From contig NZ_JAIQDE010000016.1 in NCBI RefSeq assembly GCF_020037015.1, forward strand, positions 62,001-126,000: a stretch of 64,000 nt of DNA, in the 5' to 3' direction. Positions 56,151-64,000 of the stretch are shown here, in pieces. Position 1 is the stretch's first letter, and the number at the start of each line of letters is the position of its first letter. The notes below the pieces were generated by a model that saw nothing but the letters and a program-made list of their open reading frames with translations, made no database searches and had not been told where the DNA came from. Both the position numbers and the translations under genes were made by a program. The DNA comes from Corallococcus sp. AS-1-6. Its GTDB lineage: Bacteria; Myxococcota; Myxococcia; Myxococcales; Myxococcaceae.

Positions 56151-56188
56151 AGCACGGAGGGCCGCGTCCGGGTCAAGCCCTCCGTGCT
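56151..56188 (-). terminator. Hairpin between DUF3857 gene and the next leftward gene
   Basis: AGCACGGAGGG (56151-56161) pairs perfectly with CCCTCCGTGCT (56178-56188) around a 16-nt loop, in the gap between the 56225-59887 and 53842-56139 genes. The minus strand then continues TTAAGCAG, a weak tract. It may end the upstream transcript or act as an attenuator for the downstream gene. Confidence 0.5.
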
Positions 56189-56224
56189 CCCGCGACACCC
56201 GGCAGGCGTCGCGAGTGTCGGCGA

Positions 56225-59200
56225 TTACCGCGAAGCCGTCTTCTGCCCCGGCCCCTGGAGCAGGATGCGGCGGCCGAAGGCGCGGTCCACGCGGCCCAGG
56301 AACTCACGGAACCGGGGGTACTCGTCCGCCTTGATGCGGGCGACGGAGAGGGCCACCTCACCGTCGGCGATGAGCGCGCCGTTCTCCACGCGGTAGCTGA
56401 GCTTCACGCGGCCGAACGGGGTGGTCTCCTCCACCGCCTGCGGCATGTCCGCCACGGTGTAGCCGCCGGGCAGCGTGTAGCGCAGCTTGAAGGTGTTCAC
56501 CCAGGGGCTCTGCATCACCAGGTCGAAGCGGCGCTCGGCGAGCGACGCGTAGGCCTGCTGGTACGTGCGCCCCGTGCCGAAGGGCAGGAAGCGCAGGCTG
56601 CCGCCGGGCAGCACCTCCGCGTAGCGCGGGATGCCCATGTGGAAGTCCAGCGTCACGTCGTCATCCAGGCGGGTGGTGTCGCTGAGCTTCACCTCGCGCA
56701 CGGTGAGGCCGGGGAAGCTCTGCGCCCAGGCGCGCTCGAAGGTGGACTTGCGCGTGGACTCCGGGCGGTAGGCGCGGCGGTAGTCCGGCGCGGACTGGCC
56801 GGACACGCTGCTCTGGCCCTTCACGTCCGCGCCGCCGTCCGGGCGCAGCGCCACGTCCATGGCCAGCGTCGTCTTGTTGTCCTCCGCCTTCGCCTCCGGC
56901 GTGGTGAGGAAGTTGCTGGTGCCGTTGGGGTCCACCACCAGCACGTTGGCCACGCGGTCCGCGGACGGGAGCTCCCTGGCGCCGTGGAACTCCGCCGTGC
57001 CGTCCAGGTACAGGTCGAACTTGGGCACGTACGCGATGGCGTGGTTGAAGGCCGCCAGCGACGCGGGCTCCGCGTCCAGCGAGCCCAGGTTGCGCATGCG
57101 CAGGAGCACCAGCCGGCTGTCCACGCCCGCCACCTTCAGCATGGAGTGGATGAGGCTCGCCTTGTCCTTGCAGTCGCCGAAGCGGCGCGCGAGCACGCGG
57201 TCCACCCGGTACGGCTTGAAGCCGTGGATGCCGAACTCCAGCGCCACGTAGCGGGTGTTGGTGACGACGAACGAATAGATGGCGCGCACCACGGCGAGCT
57301 GGTCCTTGCGGTCCACGCCGGTGAGCACCTGGTCCACCGTGGCCTTCAGCTCCGCGTTGGGCTGGAGCTGGTCGCGCACCAGGCCCCACCAGTAGTGGCC
57401 CACCTGGTCCCACGTCTTGTACGTGGAGATGTGCAGGTTCTGGGCGACCTCCGCCCAGCCCGGCATGCCCGGCTCCGGCACGACCTTGGAGACGTGCTTC
57501 GCGCCGAAGCGGTACACGGTGCGGCCGGACTCGGGGGACTCCTGCCGCTGCTCCACGCCGGCCAGGCGGCTCTTGTTCCAGTACAGCGGCCGCTCCTGGG
57601 GCATGTCCACGACGTACTGGAAGCGCACCTTCGGGTAGGTGCCCTGCACGCTCTCCACGTCGCCCCAGTAGTCGGACAGCAGGTTGTCCTGCGCGGTGTC
57701 GTCCAGGCGGTAGGTGAGCTCCAGCGTGTCACCCGCGGCCAGCGACGGGAACGACAGGATGCGCGCGCGGGCGTCGTAGTACATGCCCGTCCACGGCTCG
57801 TTGATGTTGCGGTCCGCGTCGCCGTAGCTGTCCACCACGGAGCCGTCCGGCTTCGTCACGCGGGCGCGCAGCACGCGCACCTCCTGGCGGTCCGGCGAGT
57901 ACGTCACCGGCACGCTGCGGAACGCGTCCACGCCGCGCTGGTTGTACACGCGCACCACCATCTGCTGCAGGCGGCTGGACAGGCCGCTCTTCTGCACGCG
58001 CACGTAGGTGTTGTCCACGAGGTACAGGGCGTCCTCGTGCACGTAGCCCTCGGCCTCCTTGGACAGGGGCTTCGCGTCCACCAGGTACTGGGTGCCCGCG
58101 CTCTCGGACTCGCCCTTGAGCGTGCGCAGGGCCTCCTTGAGGCCGGGGTTCTGCGGGCGCAGCGCCAGCGACTTCTCGAAGGCGGCCAGGGCGGGCTCGC
58201 GCTGGCCCGCGGCGAGCAGCGCGCGGCCCTCGCGCTCGTACACCTCCGGCTCATCCGGGGAGAGCGCCTTGGCCTCCGTGAAGAGGGCGGTGGCCTCCTC
58301 CACGGCGCCGTTGGCGGCCTTCAGCTCCGCCAGCCGCACGCGGCTGCCGTTGTCGAAGGGGTTCAGGTCGGTGAGCTTCGCGTACTCGCGCTCGGCGGCG
58401 TCCACCTTGCCCGCGTCCGCGAGCATGGAGGCCAGTTGGCGGCGGGTGTTGGTGTCGTCGTAGCGCAGCGCCAGCACCACGCGCATGCGGTCCATGGCCT
58501 CCTGGGCGCGGCCCAGTTGACGGGACGCCGCGGCGGCCACGCGCACCACGCGGGGCACGCGGGGCTGCTGGCGGAAGGCCTCTTCAATCAGCGCGTGCGC
58601 CCGGGCGCGCTCGCCCAGGGCCTCCGCCGCGCGGGCGAGCAGCAGGCGCGCGCCCGGCACGTTGCGGCCGTCCTCCACCTCCAGGAGGGGGGCGAGCAGC
58701 GGCTGCACGCGCTCCGGGTGGCTGCGGTCCATCTCATGGTCCGCCAGCGCCAGGCGCGCGGGGGCGTAGGTGGGGTCCGCCTTCACGGCGGCCTCCAGGA
58801 AGCGGCGGCGCTCGTTGAGGTCGTCCGTCTGGGTGTTGGCGGCCAGCACCTGGAGGCGCGCGTCGTTGGGGGCGCTCTCCGCGGCGAGCGCGGCCTCGGC
58901 GCTGGCGGTGTGCTCGCGCTCGTCATACGCGCGGAAGAAGGACAGCACCTGGGCGTAGTCGCCGCGCAGGGCCGCGTCGTCCGGGTTCTTCTCCACCAGC
59001 GCGCGCAGCGAGGAGGTCAGCGTGGGCAGGGGCTGCGGCGCGGGCGCGGGCATGCGCTCCAGGGCGGGGGCCTTGGCGGGCAGCGAGGCGCGGGCGGACG
59101 CGGACTCCGAGCGCAGGTAGAAGCCCAGCGGGCCGGACTCCTGGCACACCTTCACCAGCACGCGGTTGAGGCCCTTCTTGAGCTTCACCGACACGCGCGT

Positions 59201-59887
59201 CTGGTCCGGGCGCGGCAGGTTGTAGCGGTCCTCCTTGGACGCGAGCTGCCCGTTCACCCACAGGCGGTAGCCGCCGGAGGTGCCCAGGGCCAGCGGCACG
59301 CGCGTGTCCTGCGGCACCTCCAGCCAGGTGAGCGCGTACGCCACGGACTCCTTGTTGGGGCGCACCGCGGTGGCCAGGTCCACGTAGCCGTCCGCGGACG
59401 TGACGGACAGCTTGCGCCAGGTGGCCTCGTGGCCCTTGGCGCCGGGGTAGCGCGCGGTGAGGTCCAGGTTGGCGGCCTCCGGACCGAAGTCCGTGTCGCA
59501 GCCGGCCTTGCCCTCGTTCTCGAAGCCGCCCACGACGTAGTAGTCGTTGACGAAGCCCAGCCACTGGCGGACCTCGTTGGCGCGCACCATCCGGCCGCGC
59601 GAGCGCTCCGCGTCCATGAGCAGGATTTGCGCGGTGGTGCGCGTGTTCACGTCCGACGTGCGGCGGGACGCGATCTGCTGGTAGGTGCTCACCAGCGGGG
59701 TGAGGTCCTCCACGTCATCCACCAGCGCGTGCATGCGCAGGAGCGCGGCGCCGCCGCGCGGCGAGTTGGCGGCCTTGACGGCCTCGGCCGCGTACTCGCG
59801 GGCCCGGTCGTCCGCGTTCGGCTTCGCGAGCCCCAGCACGGGGCAGGTGAGCACGACTAGTGCGGCCAGCGATGTGAAACGCGACAT
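56225..59887 (-). CDS. Giant TPR/DUF3857/transglutaminase-like protein, triad intact
   Basis: The 1220-residue product has a Sec-like leader (LAALVVLTCPVLGLAK) and an ATG preceded by GAGGAGAACGG-like spacing. Layout: beta-sandwich region (about 120-290), TPR helices (about 300-600), DUF3857 domain (about 630-830), then a transglutaminase-like domain with Cys in GDCKDKASLIH (near 903), His in FNHAIAY (near 948) and Asp in LYLDGTAEF (near 962), a complete Cys-His-Asp set. It may cleave or cross-link peptides in the envelope. It is paralogous to the 26024-29800 gene, which has lost Cys and His. Confidence 0.85.
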   Translation of the reverse strand: MSRFTSLAALVVLTCPVLGLAKPNADDRAREYAAEAVKAANSPRGGAALLRMHALVDDVEDLTPLVSTYQQIASRRTSDVNTRTTAQILLMDAERSRGRMVRANEVRQWLGFVNDYYVVGGFENEGKAGCDTDFGPEAANLDLTARYPGAKGHEATWRKLSVTSADGYVDLATAVRPNKESVAYALTWLEVPQDTRVPLALGTSGGYRLWVNGQLASKEDRYNLPRPDQTRVSVKLKKGLNRVLVKVCQESGPLGFYLRSESASARASLPAKAPALERMPAPAPQPLPTLTSSLRALVEKNPDDAALRGDYAQVLSFFRAYDEREHTASAEAALAAESAPNDARLQVLAANTQTDDLNERRRFLEAAVKADPTYAPARLALADHEMDRSHPERVQPLLAPLLEVEDGRNVPGARLLLARAAEALGERARAHALIEEAFRQQPRVPRVVRVAAAASRQLGRAQEAMDRMRVVLALRYDDTNTRRQLASMLADAGKVDAAEREYAKLTDLNPFDNGSRVRLAELKAANGAVEEATALFTEAKALSPDEPEVYEREGRALLAAGQREPALAAFEKSLALRPQNPGLKEALRTLKGESESAGTQYLVDAKPLSKEAEGYVHEDALYLVDNTYVRVQKSGLSSRLQQMVVRVYNQRGVDAFRSVPVTYSPDRQEVRVLRARVTKPDGSVVDSYGDADRNINEPWTGMYYDARARILSFPSLAAGDTLELTYRLDDTAQDNLLSDYWGDVESVQGTYPKVRFQYVVDMPQERPLYWNKSRLAGVEQRQESPESGRTVYRFGAKHVSKVVPEPGMPGWAEVAQNLHISTYKTWDQVGHYWWGLVRDQLQPNAELKATVDQVLTGVDRKDQLAVVRAIYSFVVTNTRYVALEFGIHGFKPYRVDRVLARRFGDCKDKASLIHSMLKVAGVDSRLVLLRMRNLGSLDAEPASLAAFNHAIAYVPKFDLYLDGTAEFHGARELPSADRVANVLVVDPNGTSNFLTTPEAKAEDNKTTLAMDVALRPDGGADVKGQSSVSGQSAPDYRRAYRPESTRKSTFERAWAQSFPGLTVREVKLSDTTRLDDDVTLDFHMGIPRYAEVLPGGSLRFLPFGTGRTYQQAYASLAERRFDLVMQSPWVNTFKLRYTLPGGYTVADMPQAVEETTPFGRVKLSYRVENGALIADGEVALSVARIKADEYPRFREFLGRVDRAFGRRILLQGPGQKTASR

Positions 59888-60080
59888 CCGTTCTCCTCGA
59901 GTATCGGCGGCGCCCGGGGGCAGGCAGGGGGTGGTGACGCCAGTGAACAGGCGGACCCGTCACGGCCTTCCCCTGCATGCGGCCCCGGACGGCGGGCAGG
60001 CAACCCATCCGCGCCCCACTCTATGCCGGACCGATGTGGGGCGGGGTGGGCCCGTGAAGGCCAGGGCACGAAAACGCACA

Positions 60081-60113
60081 GGGCCGGCGCGGGCGTGCTG
60101 CCCGTGCCGGCCC
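60081..60113 (-). terminator. Terminator of the chitinase gene
   Basis: GGGCCGGCGCGGGC (60081-60094) pairs with GCCCGTGCCGGCCC (60100-60113) with one G-T wobble around a 5-nt loop. It lies 32 nt after the stop of the leftward chitinase gene, and the minus strand continues TGTGCGTTTTCG, giving a short T-tract. Confidence 0.7.
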
Positions 60114-60145
60114 CGGTGTGGGTGCCCCTGGTTGGGGGCCTGGCG

Positions 60146-62182
60146 TCAGTGGAGCTTGTTGTAGAGCGTGTCGACGAGGCTGCCGTCATCGCCGCTCAGC
60201 TCCCAGAACATCGCGCCGCCCAGCCCCTTGGACAGGATGTAGTCCGACTTGGCGTTGAGGCTCTGCGGGTCGTCGTAGGCGACCCACACCTTCGTCGTGG
60301 GGCTGTAGACGTAGGCCTGCTTGCTCTCCGGGTGGAAGAACTTCGTGTAGCCGGAGCCCGCGCGCTCGTAGTGGGCCTTGAGGTCCTTGTAGTCGAACAC
60401 GCCGGTGAGGCCGGACTGGCCGTCATCCCAGGTGCCCTTGGTGGGGACGCCGGACTGGAACAGGCCGTTGTTCACGTTGGGCACGTTGCCCCAGCCGCGG
60501 CCGTAGAAGGGCACGCCGACGACGATCTTGGACGCGGGCACGCCCAACTGGAGCATCTTGCTGATGGAGCCGTCCGTGTAGAAGCCGTCGTTGGCGCCCG
60601 GGTCGCCCGTCACGCGGTCCAGCGCGGAGTGGAAGTTGACCGTGCTCTCGAAGGCGCCGTGGTAGTCGTAGGACATCACGTTGATCCAATCGAGGATGCC
60701 GGCCAGCTTCACGGTCTCCTGCTTGTTGGCGAGCAGGTCCGGTGACGCGCCGGACGCGATGGTGAGCAGGTACGGCTGGCCCGTCTGCGCGGTGACGGCG
60801 GCCAGTTGGGTGCGGAACTCCTGCATGAGAAGGGTGTAGTTCACCTTGTCCGCGGGGCTGCTGATGTTGTCCGGCAGGCCGCCGCCGGTGGGGTACTCCC
60901 AGTCCACGTCGATGCCGTCGAACACGCCCACGCCGTTGGCCGGGGTGACGCCGGGGAACTGGCCCTTCACGTACAGGTCCACGCAGGACTTCACGAACGC
61001 GGTGCGCGACGCGGCGGTGGCGGCGACCTGGGAGAAGTACTTGGACCAGGACCAGCCGCCAATGGAGATGAGCAGCTTGAGGTGCGGGTTCGTCTTCTTC
61101 AGCTCCTTGAACGCGCGGAAGTTGCCGCGCAGCGCGCCCGGGTCCCACTCACCGGGGAAGCCGAAGCCCTTGTCGATGTCCGCGAACGCGTCCCCGAGGA
61201 TGCACTTGCCGTCCGGGGAGATGTTGGAGAAGGCGTAGTTGATGTGCGTGAGCTTCGACGCCGGGACGTGGGAGACCTGGTAGTTGCGGGCGTAGATGCC
61301 CCACGCGGTGAAGTAGCCGACGATGCGCTTGCCGCCCGGCGGAGGCGTGCCGGGCAGCTCCACCACGACGCTCACCGTCTTCGTGCCCACGTTGCCCGCG
61401 GCGTCGTAGGCCTTCACGGTGTACGTGTACGTGCCGTTCTGCGCGGACGTGGAGATGGCGCGCGTGAACGACGACGCGGTGGCCACGAGCGTGCCGTTCT
61501 CCAGGATCTCGAGCTTCGTCACGCCCACGTTGTCCGTGGCGCTCGCGGAGACGGTGAAGGAGCCCGCGGCGGTGATGCGCGACGCGCTGGCGCTGGCGGT
61601 GACGACGGGGGCGGTGGTGTCGCCGTTGGAGGGGATGGCGACGGTGACGGTGACCGTCTTCGAGCCCACGTTGCCGGCGGCGTCGTACGCCTTCACGGTG
61701 TACGTGTACGTGCCGTTCTGCCCGGAGCCGGAGAAGCTGCGCGTATACGAGGACGCGGTGGCGACGAGCGTGCCGTTCTCCAGGATTTCCATCCGGGTCA
61801 CGCCCACGTTGTCCGTGGCGCTCGCGGAGACGGTGATGGAGCCCGCGGCGGTGACGCTCGTGCTGCTGCTCGACGCGGTGACGACGGGCGCGGTGGTGTC
61901 GCCGCCGCCCGTGACGGGGCCCAGGTCCAGCCACAGCGCCGGCACGGCCGTGGGCGTCCAGTCCGCCTGGGACGTGTGGGCCTGACGGCATTCATAGACG
62001 CGGCCTTCGTAGGTGACGCGCGTGCCCACGGCGTAGGCGACGCCCACGGCCCACGCGGCCTCCAGCGGTGCCTTCATCACGCTGCCCGGGCCCTCGGCTC
62101 CGGGTGCGAAGGACTCCTGACCACAGCCGGCGACGGTCAGCGCGGACGCCACCAGGCCCACAATCCATTTGCTACGACGCAT
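60146..62182 (-). CDS. Secreted family 18 chitinase, multi-domain lipoprotein
   Basis: The 678-residue product has a lipoprotein leader (VGLVASALTVAGC, Cys 20). Next is a carbohydrate-binding module of the chitin-binding type 3 kind (WAVGVAYAVGTRVTYEGRVY, with aromatic residues), two near-identical Ig-like modules (about 93 residues each), and a GH18 catalytic domain from about residue 285. The GH18 signature FDGIDVDWEYP (near residue 420) holds the catalytic Glu, and the LISIGGWSWSKYFS strand is present. It degrades chitin outside the cell. A 57-nt gap separates it from nagA on the same strand, making a chitin/N-acetylglucosamine operon likely. Confidence 0.92.
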   Translation of the reverse strand: MRRSKWIVGLVASALTVAGCGQESFAPGAEGPGSVMKAPLEAAWAVGVAYAVGTRVTYEGRVYECRQAHTSQADWTPTAVPALWLDLGPVTGGGDTTAPVVTASSSSTSVTAAGSITVSASATDNVGVTRMEILENGTLVATASSYTRSFSGSGQNGTYTYTVKAYDAAGNVGSKTVTVTVAIPSNGDTTAPVVTASASASRITAAGSFTVSASATDNVGVTKLEILENGTLVATASSFTRAISTSAQNGTYTYTVKAYDAAGNVGTKTVSVVVELPGTPPPGGKRIVGYFTAWGIYARNYQVSHVPASKLTHINYAFSNISPDGKCILGDAFADIDKGFGFPGEWDPGALRGNFRAFKELKKTNPHLKLLISIGGWSWSKYFSQVAATAASRTAFVKSCVDLYVKGQFPGVTPANGVGVFDGIDVDWEYPTGGGLPDNISSPADKVNYTLLMQEFRTQLAAVTAQTGQPYLLTIASGASPDLLANKQETVKLAGILDWINVMSYDYHGAFESTVNFHSALDRVTGDPGANDGFYTDGSISKMLQLGVPASKIVVGVPFYGRGWGNVPNVNNGLFQSGVPTKGTWDDGQSGLTGVFDYKDLKAHYERAGSGYTKFFHPESKQAYVYSPTTKVWVAYDDPQSLNAKSDYILSKGLGGAMFWELSGDDGSLVDTLYNKLH
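61371..61904 (-). repeat. Tandem coding repeat of two Ig-like modules in the chitinase
   Basis: Two copies offset by exactly 279 nt (93 codons) cover about 61371-61625 and 61650-61904, with very similar nucleotide sequence including a shared stretch encoding NGTYTYTVKAYDAAGNVG. The copies are two linker modules between the binding module and the GH18 domain. High identity suggests a recent duplication or ongoing gene conversion. Confidence 0.85.
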
Positions 62183-62239
62183 TCGTGTTCTCCTCGCCTG
62201 CGGTACACGCGGAAGGAGTCACGCACCCATTTTTCCGGG

Positions 62240-63412
62240 TTAATGGCTGGCTTTGGATTTCGCCTGCCCGCCGACCCAGGTGGTGTGGACGGAAAGGTCC
62301 GGCTTCAACAGCACGAGGTCCGCGCGATGCCCGGGGGCAATGCGTCCCCGGTGGCCGTGCAGTCCCATGAAGGTGGCGGGGTGGAGTGAGGCCATTCGCA
62401 GCGCCTCCTCCAGGGGGACGCCGAGCGCCTGGACGCAGTGGCGCACGGCCGCCGTGAGGTCGATGTCCGCGCCCGCGAGCGTGCCGTCCTCCGTCTCCAG
62501 GCGGCCGTGGCGGCGCAGGATGGCGCGTCCCTGGAGGGTGAAGGACGTGACGGGCGTGCCGACGGGCGGCATGGCGTCCGTGACGAGGAACACCTTGCCC
62601 GGCGGTTTGACCTTGAGGAGCAGGCGCAGGTTGTCCGCGTGCACGTGCACGCCGTCCGCGATGACGCCGCACCACGCGTCGTCATGGGTGAGCGCGGCGA
62701 CGACGGGGCCGGGCTGGCGGTTCATCACCGGGGGCATGGCGTTGAACAGGTGGGTGAAGCCGCGCACGCCGGATTGCAGGGCCTGGGTGGTGCGCTCGCT
62801 GGTGGCGGCGGTGTGGCCCGCGCTGAGCACGACGCCGGAGCTGGCGAGGCGGCGCAGGGTGGCGTCGTCCACGCACTCGGGAGCGAGCGTCATCAGCACG
62901 CGGCCGCCGTGCGCGGCGAAGCGGCGGGGCAGGGTGGTGAGGTAGTCGAGGTCGCGAGGGTCGGGCGTGCGGATGAACGCGGGCACGTGGACACCGGCGC
63001 GCTCGCGGCTGATGAAGGGGCCCTCCAGGTGGATGCCAAGGACACCGCTGCCGGGGCGCGCGGTGGCGGTGAGCGCGGCCTCGCAGGCTTCGCGCATGCG
63101 GGCGGCGTCGTCGGTGATGAAGGTGGGGAGCAGGCCCGTGGTGCCGCACGTGCGCATGGCGGAGGCGATGGCGAGCGCGGCCTCCTCGGTGGGCGTGTCG
63201 TTGAAGAGCACGCCGCCCGCGCCGTTGACCTGCACGTCCACGAAGCCGGGGACCAGGAGCGCGTCCTCCGGCAGCGTGTGCACGGTGGCGCCGGTGGGGA
63301 GCCCGGCCCGGGGCACCACGGCATGGACGGTCCCGTCCTCGATGACGACGGCGTGACCTTCGAGGACCTGGTCCCCGGTGAAGACACGGGCGCCCTGGAG
63401 GACGGTGGGCAT
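62240..63412 (-). CDS. nagA: N-acetylglucosamine-6-phosphate deacetylase
   Basis: The start is ATG 63412, in a TGATG overlap with the upstream SIS gene; the long frame reaching 63859 is not real. The 390-residue amidohydrolase shows FVDVQVNGAGG, HLEGPFIS, SAGHTAAT, THLFNAM and VTDAMPPVG, the metal-ligand and catalytic residues of NagA. It converts GlcNAc-6-phosphate to glucosamine-6-phosphate and acetate in the cytoplasm. It connects chitin breakdown to central metabolism, together with the upstream SIS enzyme. Confidence 0.94.
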   Translation of the reverse strand: MPTVLQGARVFTGDQVLEGHAVVIEDGTVHAVVPRAGLPTGATVHTLPEDALLVPGFVDVQVNGAGGVLFNDTPTEEAALAIASAMRTCGTTGLLPTFITDDAARMREACEAALTATARPGSGVLGIHLEGPFISRERAGVHVPAFIRTPDPRDLDYLTTLPRRFAAHGGRVLMTLAPECVDDATLRRLASSGVVLSAGHTAATSERTTQALQSGVRGFTHLFNAMPPVMNRQPGPVVAALTHDDAWCGVIADGVHVHADNLRLLLKVKPPGKVFLVTDAMPPVGTPVTSFTLQGRAILRRHGRLETEDGTLAGADIDLTAAVRHCVQALGVPLEEALRMASLHPATFMGLHGHRGRIAPGHRADLVLLKPDLSVHTTWVGGQAKSKASH

Positions 63413-64000
63413 CACACGGTCTCCGTGACCTTGCGCAGGTGCGCGGGCGCATCCGGGTCCAGGCCTCGCGCCGTCGCGAGCTGGTGCACCGCGAAGTAGA
63501 AGCTCTGCACCTGGCAGAGCGGCGCGATGGCCGCGGGAACGTCCGGCAGCGTGGGCAGGGCCTGCGCGCCGGGGACGGGCAGGGCGGTGTGGACGTTCGC
63601 GCCCAGCTCGACCATGCGCTGCACGACGTCGCGGGTGCCTTGCGCGGCGTTGTCCTCCTGCCCCAGCGCGAGCACGGGGAAGCCCGGCCGCACCAGCCCG
63701 AGCGGCCCGTGGAGGACCTCCGCGGTGCTGAAGGCCTCCGCGTGCAGACGGCAGGTCTCCTTGAGCTTGAGGGCCATCTCCAGCGCGGCGCCCAGGCCGC
63801 TGCCCCGGCCGACGACATAGAGGCTGCTGGCGTCCTTGAGCGTCGCGAGCGCCGGCCACCAGTCGAGCTTCCCCGCGGCCTCCAGCGCGTCCGGGAGCCG
63901 CCGGGCGGCGTCATGCAACTCCGCGGAGTCCGACCAGTGCGCGGCGAGCTGGAGGAAGGCGAGCCCGGAGAGCAGATAGGACTTGGTGGCGGCGACGCTG
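63412..64000 (-). CDS. SIS-domain sugar isomerase/aminotransferase, C-terminal part (start beyond window)
   Basis: The frame is open through the right edge, giving about 195 residues to the TGA overlapping nagA. It begins at the edge with SVAATKSYLLSGLAFLQL and continues with SLYVVGRGSGLGAALEMALKLKETC, ALPVPGAQALP and later KVTETV, which are SIS-domain features like those in GlmS C-terminal halves and AgaS/NagB-II proteins. It probably isomerises or deaminates glucosamine-6-phosphate to fructose-6-phosphate, following NagA in the pathway. An apparent internal Met near 63918 is not the true start. Full-length size is unknown. Confidence 0.85.
   Translation of the reverse strand, partial: SVAATKSYLLSGLAFLQLAAHWSDSAELHDAARRLPDALEAAGKLDWWPALATLKDASSLYVVGRGSGLGAALEMALKLKETCRLHAEAFSTAEVLHGPLGLVRPGFPVLALGQEDNAAQGTRDVVQRMVELGANVHTALPVPGAQALPTLPDVPAAIAPLCQVQSFYFAVHQLATARGLDPDAPAHLRKVTETV

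Noticed and set aside
55823-59860. Antisense frame of more than 1300 residues over the DUF3857 gene
   Set aside because: Composition is Arg/Gly/His/Val-rich with no recognisable motif; the minus strand product has clear DUF3857 and transglutaminase features.
62240-63859. N-terminally extended nagA frame
   Set aside because: The extension overlaps the SIS gene in another frame; the ATG at 63412 fits the family start and the TGATG coupling.

Overview
The window looks like a chromosomal segment of a predatory myxobacterium (Myxococcota, Cystobacterineae type, Corallococcus/Myxococcus-like). The basis is very high GC with strong G/C third-position bias, dense genes with frequent 4-nt stop/start overlaps, a eukaryotic-like Ser/Thr kinase with a C-terminal extracytoplasmic part, a DUF4388 protein, a sigma-54 activator/histidine kinase pair, many lipoproteins and very long TPR/transglutaminase-like proteins. 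The species call is inference. No rRNA, tRNA, CRISPR array, insertion sequence or phage genes were seen.

Layout. 1-10.6 kb: end of an asparaginase II gene, a structured intergenic region with a terminator, prmA, an M16 peptidase, then a rightward run of coiled-coil protein, hemW, a TPR membrane protein and a DUF4388/J-like/TPR protein. 10.6-17.5 kb: a lipoprotein, a compact cluster of Tad/Flp-type minor pilins (two TadE-like, one TadG-like, a bitopic protein, a Cys-rich exported protein and a 61-residue Flp-like pilin) with no Tad motor genes nearby, and a branched-chain amino-acid-type binding lipoprotein. 17.6-23.9 kb: a complete, translationally coupled suf operon (Rrf2 regulator, sufB, C, D, S, U, T) behind a dyad-bearing promoter. 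23.9-33.5 kb: PfpI/DJ-1 protein, isoaspartyl peptidase-type asparaginase, a 1258-aa DUF3857-like protein, a Ser/Thr kinase, a GAF protein and two paralogous small exported proteins that share near-identical terminators.

33.8-41 kb: coiled-coil lipoprotein, histidine kinase plus sigma-54 response regulator, an L,D-transpeptidase-type lipoprotein, and a leftward trio of cyclophilin lipoprotein, esterase and YjbQ. 41.0-48.2 kb: the most interesting locus, a seven-gene operon joining S-adenosylmethionine decarboxylase, a double zinc-ribbon DUF4178 membrane protein, an unannotated-looking 53-aa membrane peptide, a DUF350 protein, a membrane-embedded aminopropyltransferase, a Tat-signal lipoprotein amine oxidase and a PLP enzyme of the threonine aldolase fold with an export-like leader. 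I read it as a candidate membrane-associated polyamine/aminopropylation system. 48.2-64 kb: cupin, HxlR regulator with a divergent SDR epimerase, a polytopic membrane protein with a fused trehalose-6-phosphate synthase/phosphatase, a large secreted protein of unknown function, a second DUF3857/transglutaminase giant (catalytic triad intact, unlike its paralogue at 26-29.8 kb), and a chitinase/nagA/SIS operon for chitin and N-acetylglucosamine use that runs off the right edge.

All family calls come from reading motifs by eye. No database search was run.
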